Assembly (NCBI GenBank): GCA_947503835.1
Contig: CANNFM010000002.1
Location: 310,001-374,000 of the forward strand
DNA length: 64,000 nucleotides
Direction of reading: 5' to 3'
Source: an uncultured Aquimarina sp.
GTDB taxonomy: Bacteria; Bacteroidota; Bacteroidia; Flavobacteriales; Flavobacteriaceae
Part shown: piece after piece, positions 1 through 9,423 of the stretch
Position numbering within the stretch: position 1 is the stretch's first letter
How the letters are laid out: each line of letters opens with the position of its first letter
Translations under genes and position numbers: made by a program
Notes under the pieces: generated by a model
Told to the model about the DNA's origin: nothing
Seen by the model: only the letters and a program-made list of their open reading frames with translations
Databases searched by the model: none

Positions 1-80
1 TATATTAAAATCTTTACTTTTACATATTAATATAGTGAGTAAAATTTTTTAAATAAAATTCACCCCAACCCATAATAACA

Positions 81-818
81 TTGCTGTTTTTAAACAAAAA
101 AGAAATTCCTTTTAATGAAATTATTCCTGATGGTTATGTTGATATTCATTCGCATTTACTGCCAGGCATTGATGATGGGGTAAAAACCGTATATCAATCT
201 GCCTATATTTTAGAACAATTCGAAAATCTTGGTGTAAAAAAAATGATTACTACGCCCCATGTTATGCAAGACATATGGCCCAATTCTTCAGAAACTATAC
301 GAGATAGGTTAAAAAGTCTGAAAAACGTTCTTCCTACTTTAGGGATCACTACAGTTGAACTACAGGCAAGTGCAGAATATATGATGGATGATTTGTTTTA
401 TCAGAGAATAAAAGAAAATGATATTATCCCGCTACATAAAAATTATATCCTTGTAGAAATGTCTACTTTTAATGTACCGATCAATCTTAATGAAATAGTA
501 TTTGAAATTAAATTAGCCGGCTACACCCCTATATTAGCACATCCCGAACGATATTCTTTTTACAATAACGATTTAAAGAAATTCGATGAATTGAAAAAAT
601 CCGGTTTTCTATTTCAACTAAATTTATTGTCCCTAACAGGTTATTATGGCGATCAAATTAAAGCTTTTGCCAAAAAAATGATTGATCATGGATATATCGA
701 TTTTACAGGTACAGATGTACATAACTACCATCAATTAGGAATACTAGAAAAAGGATTTCATCCAAACGTAGCTAAAAAGGTAACAGCAGTTATGAGAAAC
801 AATTCTAATTTCTCTTAG
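81..818 (+). CDS. CpsB/YwqE-type PHP-domain tyrosine-protein phosphatase
   Basis: This is probably the metal-dependent protein-tyrosine phosphatase that resets the Wzc-like kinase encoded next to it, and so tunes polysaccharide chain assembly. The 245-residue length fits the CpsB/YwqE family. The family's metal-binding motifs are visible: DIHSHLLPGIDDG near residue 21, TPHVMQ near 58, an internal AEYMMDD, LAHPERY near 155, and GTDVHNY near the C-terminus. The start is the TTG at 81: an in-frame stop lies at 54-56 and there is no ATG between. The gene converges on the kinase gene and their 3' ends overlap by 4 bp. CpsB activity is family knowledge; the pairing with this kinase is inferred from position. 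Confidence 0.9.
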   Translation: MLFLNKKEIPFNEIIPDGYVDIHSHLLPGIDDGVKTVYQSAYILEQFENLGVKKMITTPHVMQDIWPNSSETIRDRLKSLKNVLPTLGITTVELQASAEYMMDDLFYQRIKENDIIPLHKNYILVEMSTFNVPINLNEIVFEIKLAGYTPILAHPERYSFYNNDLKKFDELKKSGFLFQLNLLSLTGYYGDQIKAFAKKMIDHGYIDFTGTDVHNYHQLGILEKGFHPNVAKKVTAVMRNNSNFS

Positions 819-3175
819 CTCTTTTTACCATACCCATATCCATAGTTGTACCCTGCTCTATTACCAGCTGCGTTAAGTAATACGGCTAAATTAGGCAATC
901 GTTTCTCTCTGTAGAAATTCTCAGGAATTTGTAAAACTCTCTTATCGGTGTAATTTTCTCTAACTATATAAATACTAAGGTCGGCAAAATGACTAATCAA
1001 CAGTGTATCTGTAACCAAACTAATCGGAGCAGTATCAACAACTATATAATCATAGTTACTTTCTAAATACTGAAACATTTTTTCTACACGAGGTTGCATA
1101 AGTAATTCTGCAGGATTTGGTGGTATCGCTCCCGATGGAATGACATCAAATGAATTTTTATCCTTCCCAGGATATATTACATCTTCTGGTAATATATCCT
1201 CATTCATAATATAGTTCGTAAGGCCTTTAGTATCCTTTCCTCTTGGTAAGTCTAAAAACTTATGAAATTTAGGATCTCTTAAATCTGTTCCCAAATACGC
1301 TACTCTATTACCAGAAATAGCTAATATTTTGGCTAAATTAGAAGAAATTAGTGTTTTTCCTTCTCCAGAGATTGTAGAAGTAACAAAAACTACTTTACCT
1401 ACAGTTTTATTTGTTCCGGCCATTAAGAAACCTAGATTAGTTCTTAAAATCCTAAATGCTTCTGCAATTGCAGATCTATCATTCTGGGAAATAATAACTC
1501 TACTTTTCGATTTAATCTTTGGTATAGATCCAACAATCGGCATAGAAAGTATTTTTTCAAGATCTTCTCTAGAGCTAACTTTTACATTAAATAAATCGGA
1601 TAGATATATAACCATAAAAGGCAAAAGCAAGCCTACAAATATTGCTCCTGCATAGATTACCTTCCTATTAGGAGATACAGGATATGAACTCAAAGTGGAA
1701 GCTCTGTCGATTACTCTAGCATTAGATAGAGTAACATGGCTGGTTATTTGGGCTTCCTCTCTTTTTTGTAACAAATAAAGATACAATTGCTCTTTAATAG
1801 TTTGTTCTCGTTCAATAACTCTTACTTCTTTCTCTCGTATTGGTGCGCTATATAATTGGCCACTAAAATATTTATCTTGTGTTCTAAGGCTATTCAATTG
1901 GATATTAATAGAACTTTTTAAACTATTTAAACTCCCAATTAAAACCTGTCGCAAACCATCAATTTGTTGATCTATATTTACTACAACAGGGTTTTGTGCA
2001 CTTGAAGTTTTTAATAATCGTTTACGCTGAAGAATCAACCCATTATATCGAGATACTGTTGTTGAGATAGTTGCATCATCAAATCCCAAATTAGCCGGCA
2101 CTAAATCATATCTTCCATCTTGACTTAATACAAACCTTCGCATAGATTCTATTAAACTAAGCTGAGTATTTAATTGTGCTATTTTCTGAACATTTCTTGT
2201 ATCTATATCTGCTACTCTCTGAGTTTGCGCACTTATATCACTAGTTAAACCATATTTGGATAAGTAACCTGCAGCTTCATCATCAACTTCAGACAAGTCA
2301 CCAGAGATAAGATTTAAACGTTCATTTATGAATTCAGCTGTACGAGCAGAAATTTGCTTTTTATTCTCTATGGTCGACGTATTATATTCTTCAACCAAGT
2401 AATTAATAACGTCTCTTGCTTTTTCTTTAACAGGGTCGTTTAAAGAAAGTTTAACAGTAGACGAGTTTTTAAGTGGTAAAATTAATAGTTTATTTCTGTA
2501 TGCTTCTGTTACTAAATTTACAGGAGTTATATGAATTTTAATGATCTTACCTATACTAGATTTTATATCATCAATGCTAGGCGTTATTACTATATCACCA
2601 ACAGTATTATCATTTACAGTATTACCAAAAGAGTGGTCACTGATCAGTTTACCTTTTTCATCTAGAAACGAAAAAGAAGTATTAGAATTGATTCGTACAT
2701 GAAACACTTTTGATTTAGTGTGAACTATAGAATCATGTGACAAAAAATTAATTTCAATTAAAGATTTTGGGTAATTCTCAATTTCCAAAATTCTTCCTTC
2801 AGAAAAATACCTTACATTAAGTTTTAACTTATTAACAACATTGGTAATTAAAGTCCTTGATTTGATGATTTGAACTTCATTAGATATAGTACTTTGGGTA
2901 TTATTTACTAAGCCTAAATCTTTGAATGCAGCAAGTTCGGATTCGCTAATGTTATCATCCTGAGATATCATTATAGTAGACGAAACATTATACTGCGGAA
3001 TTGTATACCTTATTTTAAGATAGGCTAAAGCTAAAAAAATGGTGGCGCTAAGAGCAAACCAATACCATTTTTTCAAGTATTTTATAATTTGATCTCTAAG
3101 ATTAAAGCCAAACCCAGATGTAGCATTAAATGAATTATTTACTTCTGGTATATTATTATTAGTATTGGAAATCAT
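815..3175 (-). CDS. Wzc-like polysaccharide co-polymerase and BY-kinase
   Basis: Inner-membrane chain-length regulator fused to a cytoplasmic autophosphorylating tyrosine kinase. The protein has 786 residues. A first membrane segment lies near residues 37-53, followed by a long Wzz-type periplasmic part rich in coiled coil. A second membrane segment lies near 510-530, and then comes the kinase domain. Walker A (SGEGKT, about 602-607), Walker A' (YLGTDLRDP, about 627-635) and Walker B (YIVVDTAP, about 711-718) are present. The C-terminal tail is a tyrosine cluster (Y776, Y778, Y780, Y782), the usual autophosphorylation zone. It starts 5 bp after the Wza-like gene ends, so the two form one operon. 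It faces a likely cognate phosphatase gene at its 3' end. Confidence 0.95.
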   Translation of the reverse strand: MISNTNNNIPEVNNSFNATSGFGFNLRDQIIKYLKKWYWFALSATIFLALAYLKIRYTIPQYNVSSTIMISQDDNISESELAAFKDLGLVNNTQSTISNEVQIIKSRTLITNVVNKLKLNVRYFSEGRILEIENYPKSLIEINFLSHDSIVHTKSKVFHVRINSNTSFSFLDEKGKLISDHSFGNTVNDNTVGDIVITPSIDDIKSSIGKIIKIHITPVNLVTEAYRNKLLILPLKNSSTVKLSLNDPVKEKARDVINYLVEEYNTSTIENKKQISARTAEFINERLNLISGDLSEVDDEAAGYLSKYGLTSDISAQTQRVADIDTRNVQKIAQLNTQLSLIESMRRFVLSQDGRYDLVPANLGFDDATISTTVSRYNGLILQRKRLLKTSSAQNPVVVNIDQQIDGLRQVLIGSLNSLKSSINIQLNSLRTQDKYFSGQLYSAPIREKEVRVIEREQTIKEQLYLYLLQKREEAQITSHVTLSNARVIDRASTLSSYPVSPNRKVIYAGAIFVGLLLPFMVIYLSDLFNVKVSSREDLEKILSMPIVGSIPKIKSKSRVIISQNDRSAIAEAFRILRTNLGFLMAGTNKTVGKVVFVTSTISGEGKTLISSNLAKILAISGNRVAYLGTDLRDPKFHKFLDLPRGKDTKGLTNYIMNEDILPEDVIYPGKDKNSFDVIPSGAIPPNPAELLMQPRVEKMFQYLESNYDYIVVDTAPISLVTDTLLISHFADLSIYIVRENYTDKRVLQIPENFYREKRLPNLAVLLNAAGNRAGYNYGYGYGKKS

Positions 3176-3180
3176 ATATA

Positions 3181-3969
3181 TTATCTTAGAATCAATCCAA
3201 TTGTGGTAATGGCAACACCAAACATGCTTAAGACAATGGCAAGTGTATTATTATTTGTTTTGGATGTTCTTATTTGTGAATCATTAGGTTCCACGTAAAG
3301 AACGTCATTCTGAGCCAAATAATATACTGGAGATTCAAAAATTGATTTAGAAGTAAGGTCAACTCTATGGTATGTATTCACTCCTTCATTTTCTCTGATC
3401 ACCATGACGTTTCCTCTTTTACCTTTAATTGTCAGGTCTCCTGCCATACCAAGAGCTTCTATTATTGTTATCCGTTCATTGGGAATTGTATAGGCTCCCG
3501 GGCTGCTTACTTCACCTAAAACTGTAATTTTAAAATTTTGAAGTCTAACACTAACGATAGGATCATTAATATAAATTTTCAATTTTTCTTTAATCATCTC
3601 TTTTGCTTCAATACGAGTCAATCCCGCTATCTTTAATCTTCCAAGAACAGGAAAGTCAATATTTCCTTCTTCATCGATTAGATACGTAGGTTCGGTTGAA
3701 CCACCTCCAGAGCTTGCTCCTCCATTTTCTGCTCCACCATTACTTACTGAAGATCCTCCTGCAAGGTTAAAAGGCCGAGCTGCATCCATATCAGAAGCAG
3801 AGATTAATATACTAACAATATCATCTACTTTGAAAACAGGCGTAAAAGAATTTGTTGAAGTGATTTGCTCCAAATCTTTAGAATCCTGAAAATAAACAAC
3901 ATCACCGGGAACTTTACAGGAAATAACTGAAATTAACAGTAGAAGCAAAAACAAAAATTTACATCGCAT
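3181..3969 (-). CDS. Wza-like polysaccharide export outer-membrane lipoprotein
   Basis: Outer-membrane export channel component for the polysaccharide. The 262-residue protein has a lipoprotein signal peptide with lipobox VISC (lipidated Cys about 18). It then has a polysaccharide export domain that includes TYLIDEEGNIDFPVLGRL, and a SLBB-like domain (VTVLGEVSSPGAYTIP). It ends with a hydrophobic helix followed by LILR. A low-complexity Gly/Ser/Ala insertion at about 72-92 (GGSSVSNGGAENGG and following) is unusual in the middle of the domain. It is the first gene of the wza-wzc operon and has a good candidate promoter 39 bp upstream. Bacteroidota Wza homologues are shorter than the E. coli protein, as here. 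Confidence 0.94.
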   Translation of the reverse strand: MRCKFLFLLLLLISVISCKVPGDVVYFQDSKDLEQITSTNSFTPVFKVDDIVSILISASDMDAARPFNLAGGSSVSNGGAENGGASSGGGSTEPTYLIDEEGNIDFPVLGRLKIAGLTRIEAKEMIKEKLKIYINDPIVSVRLQNFKITVLGEVSSPGAYTIPNERITIIEALGMAGDLTIKGKRGNVMVIRENEGVNTYHRVDLTSKSIFESPVYYLAQNDVLYVEPNDSQIRTSKTNNNTLAIVLSMFGVAITTIGLILR

Positions 3970-4007
3970 ATATTTATTACTTTAAAGGTAAATCAAGGAA
4001 TGATCCA

Positions 4008-4036
4008 CAAAAATATAACTTTATTTAATTTAGCAA
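4008..4036 (-). promoter_or_regulatory. Bacteroidota-type promoter for the wza-wzc operon
   Basis: Read on the minus strand there is TTG (4036-4034), an 18-nt spacer, then TATTTTTG (4015-4008), which matches TAnnTTTG. Element sequences and spacing agree with the -33/-7 promoter of Bacteroides and Flavobacterium. Transcription would start around 4000-4003 and give a leader of about 30 nt before the Wza-like start codon. Confidence 0.6.
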
Positions 4037-4203
4037 TGGAATTTTGTTTTATCTGTTTTAATTATTCTTTTTTCCGATAGCTGCATACTAATATAAGGAG
4101 TAATTGTGTACTCACAATTCTTCTATATAATTAGTTACAATTTATCGAAAAAAATCTCCTACTAAATAAACATAAAATTACCTAAACACTAAAACTCTTG
4201 TAT

Positions 4204-6132
4204 CTACACAAGAATCTTATGTTTTGCTTGAACAATGTCCTTATTAATTTTATCTATACTTTCGAAAGTAGAATTATTAGAAATGTATTCCGGTACAATT
4301 TCTTTTAATTTCCCAACAATCTGATGATCTTGATTAAGTAAATTCATAATACAAAGGTCATCTATTTTATCTTTCACATTGGCACAATCATTATCATCGA
4401 ACTTACTGATCATAATTTTCTTGTGATATGTAGGTAATGTATTTTCTGTATCTGCCAATAATTCTTCATATAACTTCTCTCCTGGTCGTAAACCAGTAAT
4501 TTTGATATCAATATCTTCTGGATATCTAAGATCAGATAGTCTTATCATTTTCTTTGCAAGATCAAATATCTTAACCGACTCACCCATATCAAAAATGAAA
4601 ATTTCTCCTCCATTACCCATTGTACCAGCTTCTATAACTAATTGAGATGCTTCTGGTATGGTCATGAAAAATCGCGTTACATCTTTATGCGTAACGGTTA
4701 ATGGCCCTCCTTTTGCAATTTGTTTTTTGAAAAGCGGTATTACTGATCCATTAGAACCTAAAACATTACCAAATCTAGTGGTTATAAATTTCGTTTTGCT
4801 AGTGCTATGTAAGCACTTTATGTACATCTCTGCCACTCTCTTTGTGGCACCCATTACATTAGTAGGATTAACGGCTTTATCTGTAGATACAAAAACAAAT
4901 TTATCTACACCAAATTGTGATGATAAATCAGCTAGTTTTCGTGTACCTAAAACATTAATTTTTATGGCCTCACAAGGGTTAGACTCCATTAAAGGAACAT
5001 GCTTATACGCTGCAGCATGAAAAACCATATTAGGTCTATATTTCTCAAAAATTGTTTCTATTCGTTGATGATCTCGAATATCTGCCACTATCGGAGTAAA
5101 ATTAACAACTCCTTTACTTAACAATTCTTGTTGTAAATCATACAACGCAGACTCAGCTTGGTCTACTAAGATTAAATTTTTATAACTATAGTAGGATGCT
5201 TGTCTAGCAATCTCACTACCAATAGAGCCCGCAGCACCAGTAATCAGAATTACTTTGTCATCAAGTTCTCTTTTGATGTTTTGATTATCCATACTAATAG
5301 GAGCTCTATCTAATAAATCTTCAATTTCTATTTCTTTAATCTGAGAAACTTTTAATTTACCATCTATCCAATCATTTACCGCTGGTATAATTTTAACCTT
5401 AACAGGAAGCTTAAGTAAATCATCAGAAATCTCAGACAATCTCTTTTTACTAATATGTGGTATCGACACTACAATTTCCTTAATATTATTCTTAATAAGA
5501 AAATTGTAATCTATAGCGTGTGATGAGTATACTTTAATACCATTAATAGTCTTACCAATCTTTTGAGAATTATCATCAATAAAACCAACAACCGATAAAG
5601 ATCTATTAGAGTCATTTGTAATCGCGGCAAGAGTAATCAATCCAGAATCTCCAGCACCATAAATCAGAATTCTTGCAGATTCACCTATTTTTGATTTAAT
5701 GTAATAGTAGCAATATTTAAATATTAAACGACTTGTTGTAAGCGTAATAATATTTAACATATAATGTATACAAATTATTGATACAGGAATATTTAGAAGT
5801 TCTGGCATCAAGGATAGTCTACTAGAAACCATAGAAAATCCCGTAAGTGCGATCAAAACGGTAACTGCAAGAAACAAATTGTATGCATCCCGCATTCCGG
5901 TATGTCTAACTACACCTTTATACGAACCAATTAACAGAAAACTTAAAGCAGCTAAACCTGCTACAATAGGTGTTTGATAAATTAAGTTCGAAGTATCAAA
6001 ATTAAGTGTAATTCCAAATCTAATTACATATGCTAAAAAGAAATTAAAAATGGTAATAGCCACATCTATTAGTAACACTAACCATTTAGATGCATGCTTA
6101 TGCGAGTTATTTATTAGGTAATTCTTAATCAT
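4204..6132 (-). CDS. PglF/WbpM/CapD-like membrane NDP-sugar 4,6-dehydratase
   Basis: Probably converts a UDP-N-acetylhexosamine to the 4-keto-6-deoxy sugar, the first step to bacillosamine- or QuiNAc-type residues. The 642-residue length fits the long, membrane-anchored class. About four membrane helices lie in residues 15-140 and a Rossmann-like domain at about 152-270. The catalytic SDR domain begins with TGAAGSIGSE (298-307). The motif STDKAVNPTNVMGATKR (416-432) has Met427 where SDR enzymes normally have the catalytic Tyr, with Lys431 four residues on; this is typical of this dehydratase class. Its start codon overlaps the stop of the upstream aminotransferase by 4 bp, so the two are translationally coupled and probably act in sequence. 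Confidence 0.92.
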   Translation of the reverse strand: MIKNYLINNSHKHASKWLVLLIDVAITIFNFFLAYVIRFGITLNFDTSNLIYQTPIVAGLAALSFLLIGSYKGVVRHTGMRDAYNLFLAVTVLIALTGFSMVSSRLSLMPELLNIPVSIICIHYMLNIITLTTSRLIFKYCYYYIKSKIGESARILIYGAGDSGLITLAAITNDSNRSLSVVGFIDDNSQKIGKTINGIKVYSSHAIDYNFLIKNNIKEIVVSIPHISKKRLSEISDDLLKLPVKVKIIPAVNDWIDGKLKVSQIKEIEIEDLLDRAPISMDNQNIKRELDDKVILITGAAGSIGSEIARQASYYSYKNLILVDQAESALYDLQQELLSKGVVNFTPIVADIRDHQRIETIFEKYRPNMVFHAAAYKHVPLMESNPCEAIKINVLGTRKLADLSSQFGVDKFVFVSTDKAVNPTNVMGATKRVAEMYIKCLHSTSKTKFITTRFGNVLGSNGSVIPLFKKQIAKGGPLTVTHKDVTRFFMTIPEASQLVIEAGTMGNGGEIFIFDMGESVKIFDLAKKMIRLSDLRYPEDIDIKITGLRPGEKLYEELLADTENTLPTYHKKIMISKFDDNDCANVKDKIDDLCIMNLLNQDHQIVGKLKEIVPEYISNNSTFESIDKINKDIVQAKHKILV

Positions 6133-7262
6133 CTCAATACATTTTTAATAACTGATACTATTCTATATAAATCATCTTCTTCAAGATTTGACCCGCTTGG
6201 TAAGCAAAGTCCTCGATCAAATAGATCATCAGAAATTCCATTGAGGTAGGCATCACAATCAGCAAATACTGCTTGTTGATGCATGGGTTTCCATAATGGT
6301 CGTGATTCAATATTTTCTTCGGCTAACAATAACCTTATTCCTTCTCTTAGTTTATAGGAACTTGTTTCAATACAGGTAAGCCATCGATTAGAATAATAAC
6401 CAGATGGTTCTTCTAAAAATCGTATTTCAGAAGAATCCCTTAAATGTTTTTTATAGAAATCGAAATTTCTACGTCTATAATTAACATGCTCATCAAGAAC
6501 TTGCATTTGGCCACGCCCAATACCTGCAGTTATATTACTCATTCTATAATTATATCCAATCTCAGAATGTTGATAATGAGGAGCATCGTCTCTGGCTTGT
6601 GTTGCCCAAAAAATTGCTTTTTCTTTATGTTTCTGATTTTTAGAAACTAAAGCGCCACCACCCGAAGTAGTAATTATTTTATTCCCATTAAATGAAAGAA
6701 TAGCTATATCCCCAAAAGTCCCACACTTTATTCCGTGATAAGAACTCCCTAAAGCTTCTGCACTATCTTCTAATATTGGGATTTTATATTCTGAAGCAAT
6801 ACGGTGAACTGCTTCAACCTGGTAAGGCATTCCGTACAAATGCACTGTAATTATTGCCTTCGGTTTTTTACCTTTAGCAATTCTATCCTTGATTGCTATT
6901 TCTAGTTGTTCTGGACAAATATTCCAGGTTTCCTTTTCGCTATCTACAAATACTGGCTTTGCTCCAAGATAAACTATAGGATTAGCCGATGCAGCAAATG
7001 TCATACTCTGACATAGGACTTCATCCCCAGCTGTGACTCCTAATAATTTTAATCCAAGATGTAAAGAGGCTGTACCAGAACTCAATGCTGCTGCATGAAC
7101 GTCATTATCTAAATAGGATTCCAAATCCTTTTCAAATCCATCAACGTTCGGTCCTAGAGGTGCTACCCAATTTGTATCAAAGGCTTCTTTTACGAATTTT
7201 TGCTCTGTTCCACCCATATGCGGCGAAGAAAGCCATATCCTTTTTGAATCAATTGCATTCAT
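6129..7262 (-). CDS. DegT/DnrJ/EryC1/StrS (PglE-like) PLP aminotransferase
   Basis: Probably aminates the 4-keto sugar made by the adjacent dehydratase to give a UDP-4-amino-4,6-dideoxy sugar. The 377-residue protein has the family's PLP motifs: SSGTASLHLG at 61-70, EDSAEALGS at 165-173, and the Schiff-base lysine in FNGNKIITTSGGG (Lys195). The ATG at 7262 gives a normal N-terminus. It is the first gene of the two-gene minus-strand unit with the PglF-like dehydratase. The matching acetyltransferase (PglD-like) is encoded at 11.4-13.2 kb as part of a fusion. Which C4 stereoisomer is made cannot be told from sequence alone. Confidence 0.92.
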   Translation of the reverse strand: MNAIDSKRIWLSSPHMGGTEQKFVKEAFDTNWVAPLGPNVDGFEKDLESYLDNDVHAAALSSGTASLHLGLKLLGVTAGDEVLCQSMTFAASANPIVYLGAKPVFVDSEKETWNICPEQLEIAIKDRIAKGKKPKAIITVHLYGMPYQVEAVHRIASEYKIPILEDSAEALGSSYHGIKCGTFGDIAILSFNGNKIITTSGGGALVSKNQKHKEKAIFWATQARDDAPHYQHSEIGYNYRMSNITAGIGRGQMQVLDEHVNYRRRNFDFYKKHLRDSSEIRFLEEPSGYYSNRWLTCIETSSYKLREGIRLLLAEENIESRPLWKPMHQQAVFADCDAYLNGISDDLFDRGLCLPSGSNLEEDDLYRIVSVIKNVLR

Positions 7263-7960
7263 ATTTTCCCATTAATAATGAACAAAAAAATCCTGTATGA
7301 TTTATGAATTAAATATTAATTCATAACCAAAATCTTTTTCATGACAATCTAAAAAACGGTGGAAGAAGGGGGTAGAAACTTCCTAATTTGAAATTACTTT
7401 TATTATATATTTTCCTCAGCTAAAATAAGTTAGTTAAATCAATTATCAGTTTAAATTTTAACTTTTTAGACAGAATACTTAAAAATTACGTTTAAAGGTT
7501 CTTATTATATAAAAAAAGTAATTAAAATACGTTTGTTCCGTAAGAAAAGTATTATAATAACTTACATAGTACTAGAAATATTAACCCATAAAACCTGACA
7601 AATAAGACAGAAAAAGTTTTAATTAACATATCTATAACAAAAAAATTCCCCAAATAAAGGTATCATTTTTTATACTATGGTCGTACAATAATAATTAACC
7701 AACAGCACAATAATACTTCTTTTTTTTGTCAATTAAACTAGTAAGAACCCTATTTTTTTAGGGGTATTTACCCCTATTTTTCATAATATGCTCACTCAAT
7801 TAAGCTGTAGTTTTCCCTACATCAAAAAATTATTACAATAAATCTTGATTTATTAAATTAAATACACAAAATTTACACTCTTCAAAACCGAATACATTAG
7901 CCATAGCGTATTTTTAATTAAAGAATCCCCATCAGATAATATTAATTAAGCCATGTATAG
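7263..7960. other. 698-bp divergent intergenic region
   Basis: Lies between the minus-strand aminotransferase gene and the plus-strand MBOAT gene. It is strongly AT-rich with stops in all frames, and I see no convincing small ORF or RNA gene. It must hold the divergent promoters. The notable structure is the GGGG-N6-CCCC dyad at 7760-7775. Just before it, at 7747-7757, lies ACCCTATTTTT, a near copy of the dyad's own right arm plus flank. The plus-strand leader also has a CCCC run at 7927-7930. Confidence 0.6.
7760..7775. promoter_or_regulatory. Operator-like dyad AGGGGTA-TT-TACCCCT (copy 1)
   Basis: Perfect 7-2-7 inverted repeat, the most symmetric of three copies of a GGGG-N6-CCCC element in intergenic DNA of this window (also 21973-21988 and 44939-44954). 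It lies 185 bp upstream of the first MBOAT gene. No plus-strand gene ends upstream, so a terminator role is unlikely on that strand. Arms of this length and spacing resemble sites of NarL/LuxR-type dimeric regulators; that link is inference. Confidence 0.45.
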
Positions 7961-9412
7961 ATGCTATTTAATTCTTTAGAGTATATCATTTTTTTGCCAT
8001 TAGTATTTTTGGGGTATTGGTTTTTTTTTAATAAAAAATTAAAAGCCCAAAATCTGTTTTTAGTTATTGTTAGTTATTTCTTTTATGGCTTTTGGGATTG
8101 GAGATTTCTGTTTCTTATACTGGCTAGTACAATTGTAGATTTTTTTGTGGGTCAACGTATCTATTCTAGTACCACTCATAGAAAGAAAAAAATATGGCTA
8201 TGGTTTAGCGTTCTTTTTAACATAGGGCTTCTTGGGTTTTTCAAGTACTACAACTTCTTTATTGATTCATGGATTGATCTAATTTCAATATTCGGATATG
8301 AATTGCGTAGTACCTGGACTTTAAAAATCATATTGCCAGTTGGAGTATCATTTTACACGTTCCAAACCATGTCGTATTCGTTTGATATTTATCATAAAAA
8401 AATTAAACCAACAAGAGATTTTATATCCTTTGCAACTTTTGTTAGTTTTTTTCCTCAATTAGTTGCCGGCCCCATCGAGAGGGCCTCTAATCTTCTTCCG
8501 CAGATATTAAACAAAAGAACTTTTAGATACAACCAAGCGGTTGATGGATTGAAACTTATAGTATGGGGGTTTTTCAAGAAATTAGTGATTGCAGATGCTC
8601 TTGCACCAATTGTCGATGACATATTTACCAATTACACTCAATATTCATCGGGCACTCTTATGACCGGGGTCTTCTTTTTTGCTTTTCAGATTTATGGTGA
8701 TTTTAGTGGTTACTCTGATATTGCAATTGGTACAGCAAAATTATTTGGAATTGAGCTCAGCCCTAATTTTAAATTCCCGTATTTCTCTAGAAACATTGCT
8801 GAATTTTGGCGTAGATGGCATATTTCTCTATCGAGATGGTTTCGAGACTATCTTTACATACCTCTTGGTGGCTCTAAAGTAAGTACATGGATTTCTACAA
8901 GAAATGTATTTATTATTTTCTTAGTGAGCGGATTCTGGCATGGTGCCAATTGGACTTTTATTGTTTGGGGTGCCATACATGCACTTATGTTTTTACCGCT
9001 TTTTTTAACCAACAATAATAGAAACCACCTTAGTACTACTATAGCCGAAAAAACGATACTCCCATCAGTAAGAGAGTTTTTTCAAGTCATTACAACTTTT
9101 ATTTTAGTTACATTTTCATGGATCTTTTTTAGAGCAGAATCTTTAACCCATGCATGGAAATATTTAAAAGCTATTTTTATAAATGACAATATATTAGGCT
9201 ACAACAATCCCTTTGGATACAGAATGATTGATTATTACGTCATTATTGTTCTATTTGTTATTTATGAATATTGTATCCGAAAAGACGAGAGGGCTCCGTT
9301 CAATTTTAAATCAAGATATGTTAGATTTTTAATTTATGCTATACTCCTTCTCGCTATACTATTATTTTATGACGATCAAATAGATCGGTCATTTATATAC
9401 TTTCAATTTTAA
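7961..9412 (+). CDS. MBOAT (AlgI/DltB-type) polysaccharide O-acyltransferase 1
   Basis: Multi-pass inner-membrane enzyme expected to move an acyl group, often acetyl, across the membrane to a polysaccharide. The 483-residue protein has many membrane segments and the AlgI signature blocks: LPVGVSFYTFQTMSYS near 125-140, PQLVAGPIERASNLLP at 165-180, FWRRWHISLS at 282-291, and FWHGANW with the conserved catalytic-class His328. It ends in FIYFQF, as do the other two MBOATs in the locus. The next gene starts 11 bp downstream and encodes an SGNH-like partner, the usual pairing in AlgI/AlgJ-type systems. The two form a plus-strand island in a minus-strand locus. The acyl group is not predictable. 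Confidence 0.93.
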   Translation: MLFNSLEYIIFLPLVFLGYWFFFNKKLKAQNLFLVIVSYFFYGFWDWRFLFLILASTIVDFFVGQRIYSSTTHRKKKIWLWFSVLFNIGLLGFFKYYNFFIDSWIDLISIFGYELRSTWTLKIILPVGVSFYTFQTMSYSFDIYHKKIKPTRDFISFATFVSFFPQLVAGPIERASNLLPQILNKRTFRYNQAVDGLKLIVWGFFKKLVIADALAPIVDDIFTNYTQYSSGTLMTGVFFFAFQIYGDFSGYSDIAIGTAKLFGIELSPNFKFPYFSRNIAEFWRRWHISLSRWFRDYLYIPLGGSKVSTWISTRNVFIIFLVSGFWHGANWTFIVWGAIHALMFLPLFLTNNNRNHLSTTIAEKTILPSVREFFQVITTFILVTFSWIFFRAESLTHAWKYLKAIFINDNILGYNNPFGYRMIDYYVIIVLFVIYEYCIRKDERAPFNFKSRYVRFLIYAILLLAILLFYDDQIDRSFIYFQF

Positions 9413-9423
9413 AACTTGAGATT

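Noticed and set aside
1329..1655. Plus-strand 108-codon ORF inside the Wzc-like gene
   Set aside because: Antisense shadow of a strongly supported kinase gene.
7368..7385. GGGGGTAG run as another operator half-site
   Set aside because: No matching CCCC arm at the right spacing.
7760..7781. Copy 1 dyad plus ATTTTT read as an intrinsic terminator
   Set aside because: No plus-strand gene ends before it, and the GC stem is only 4-5 bp.
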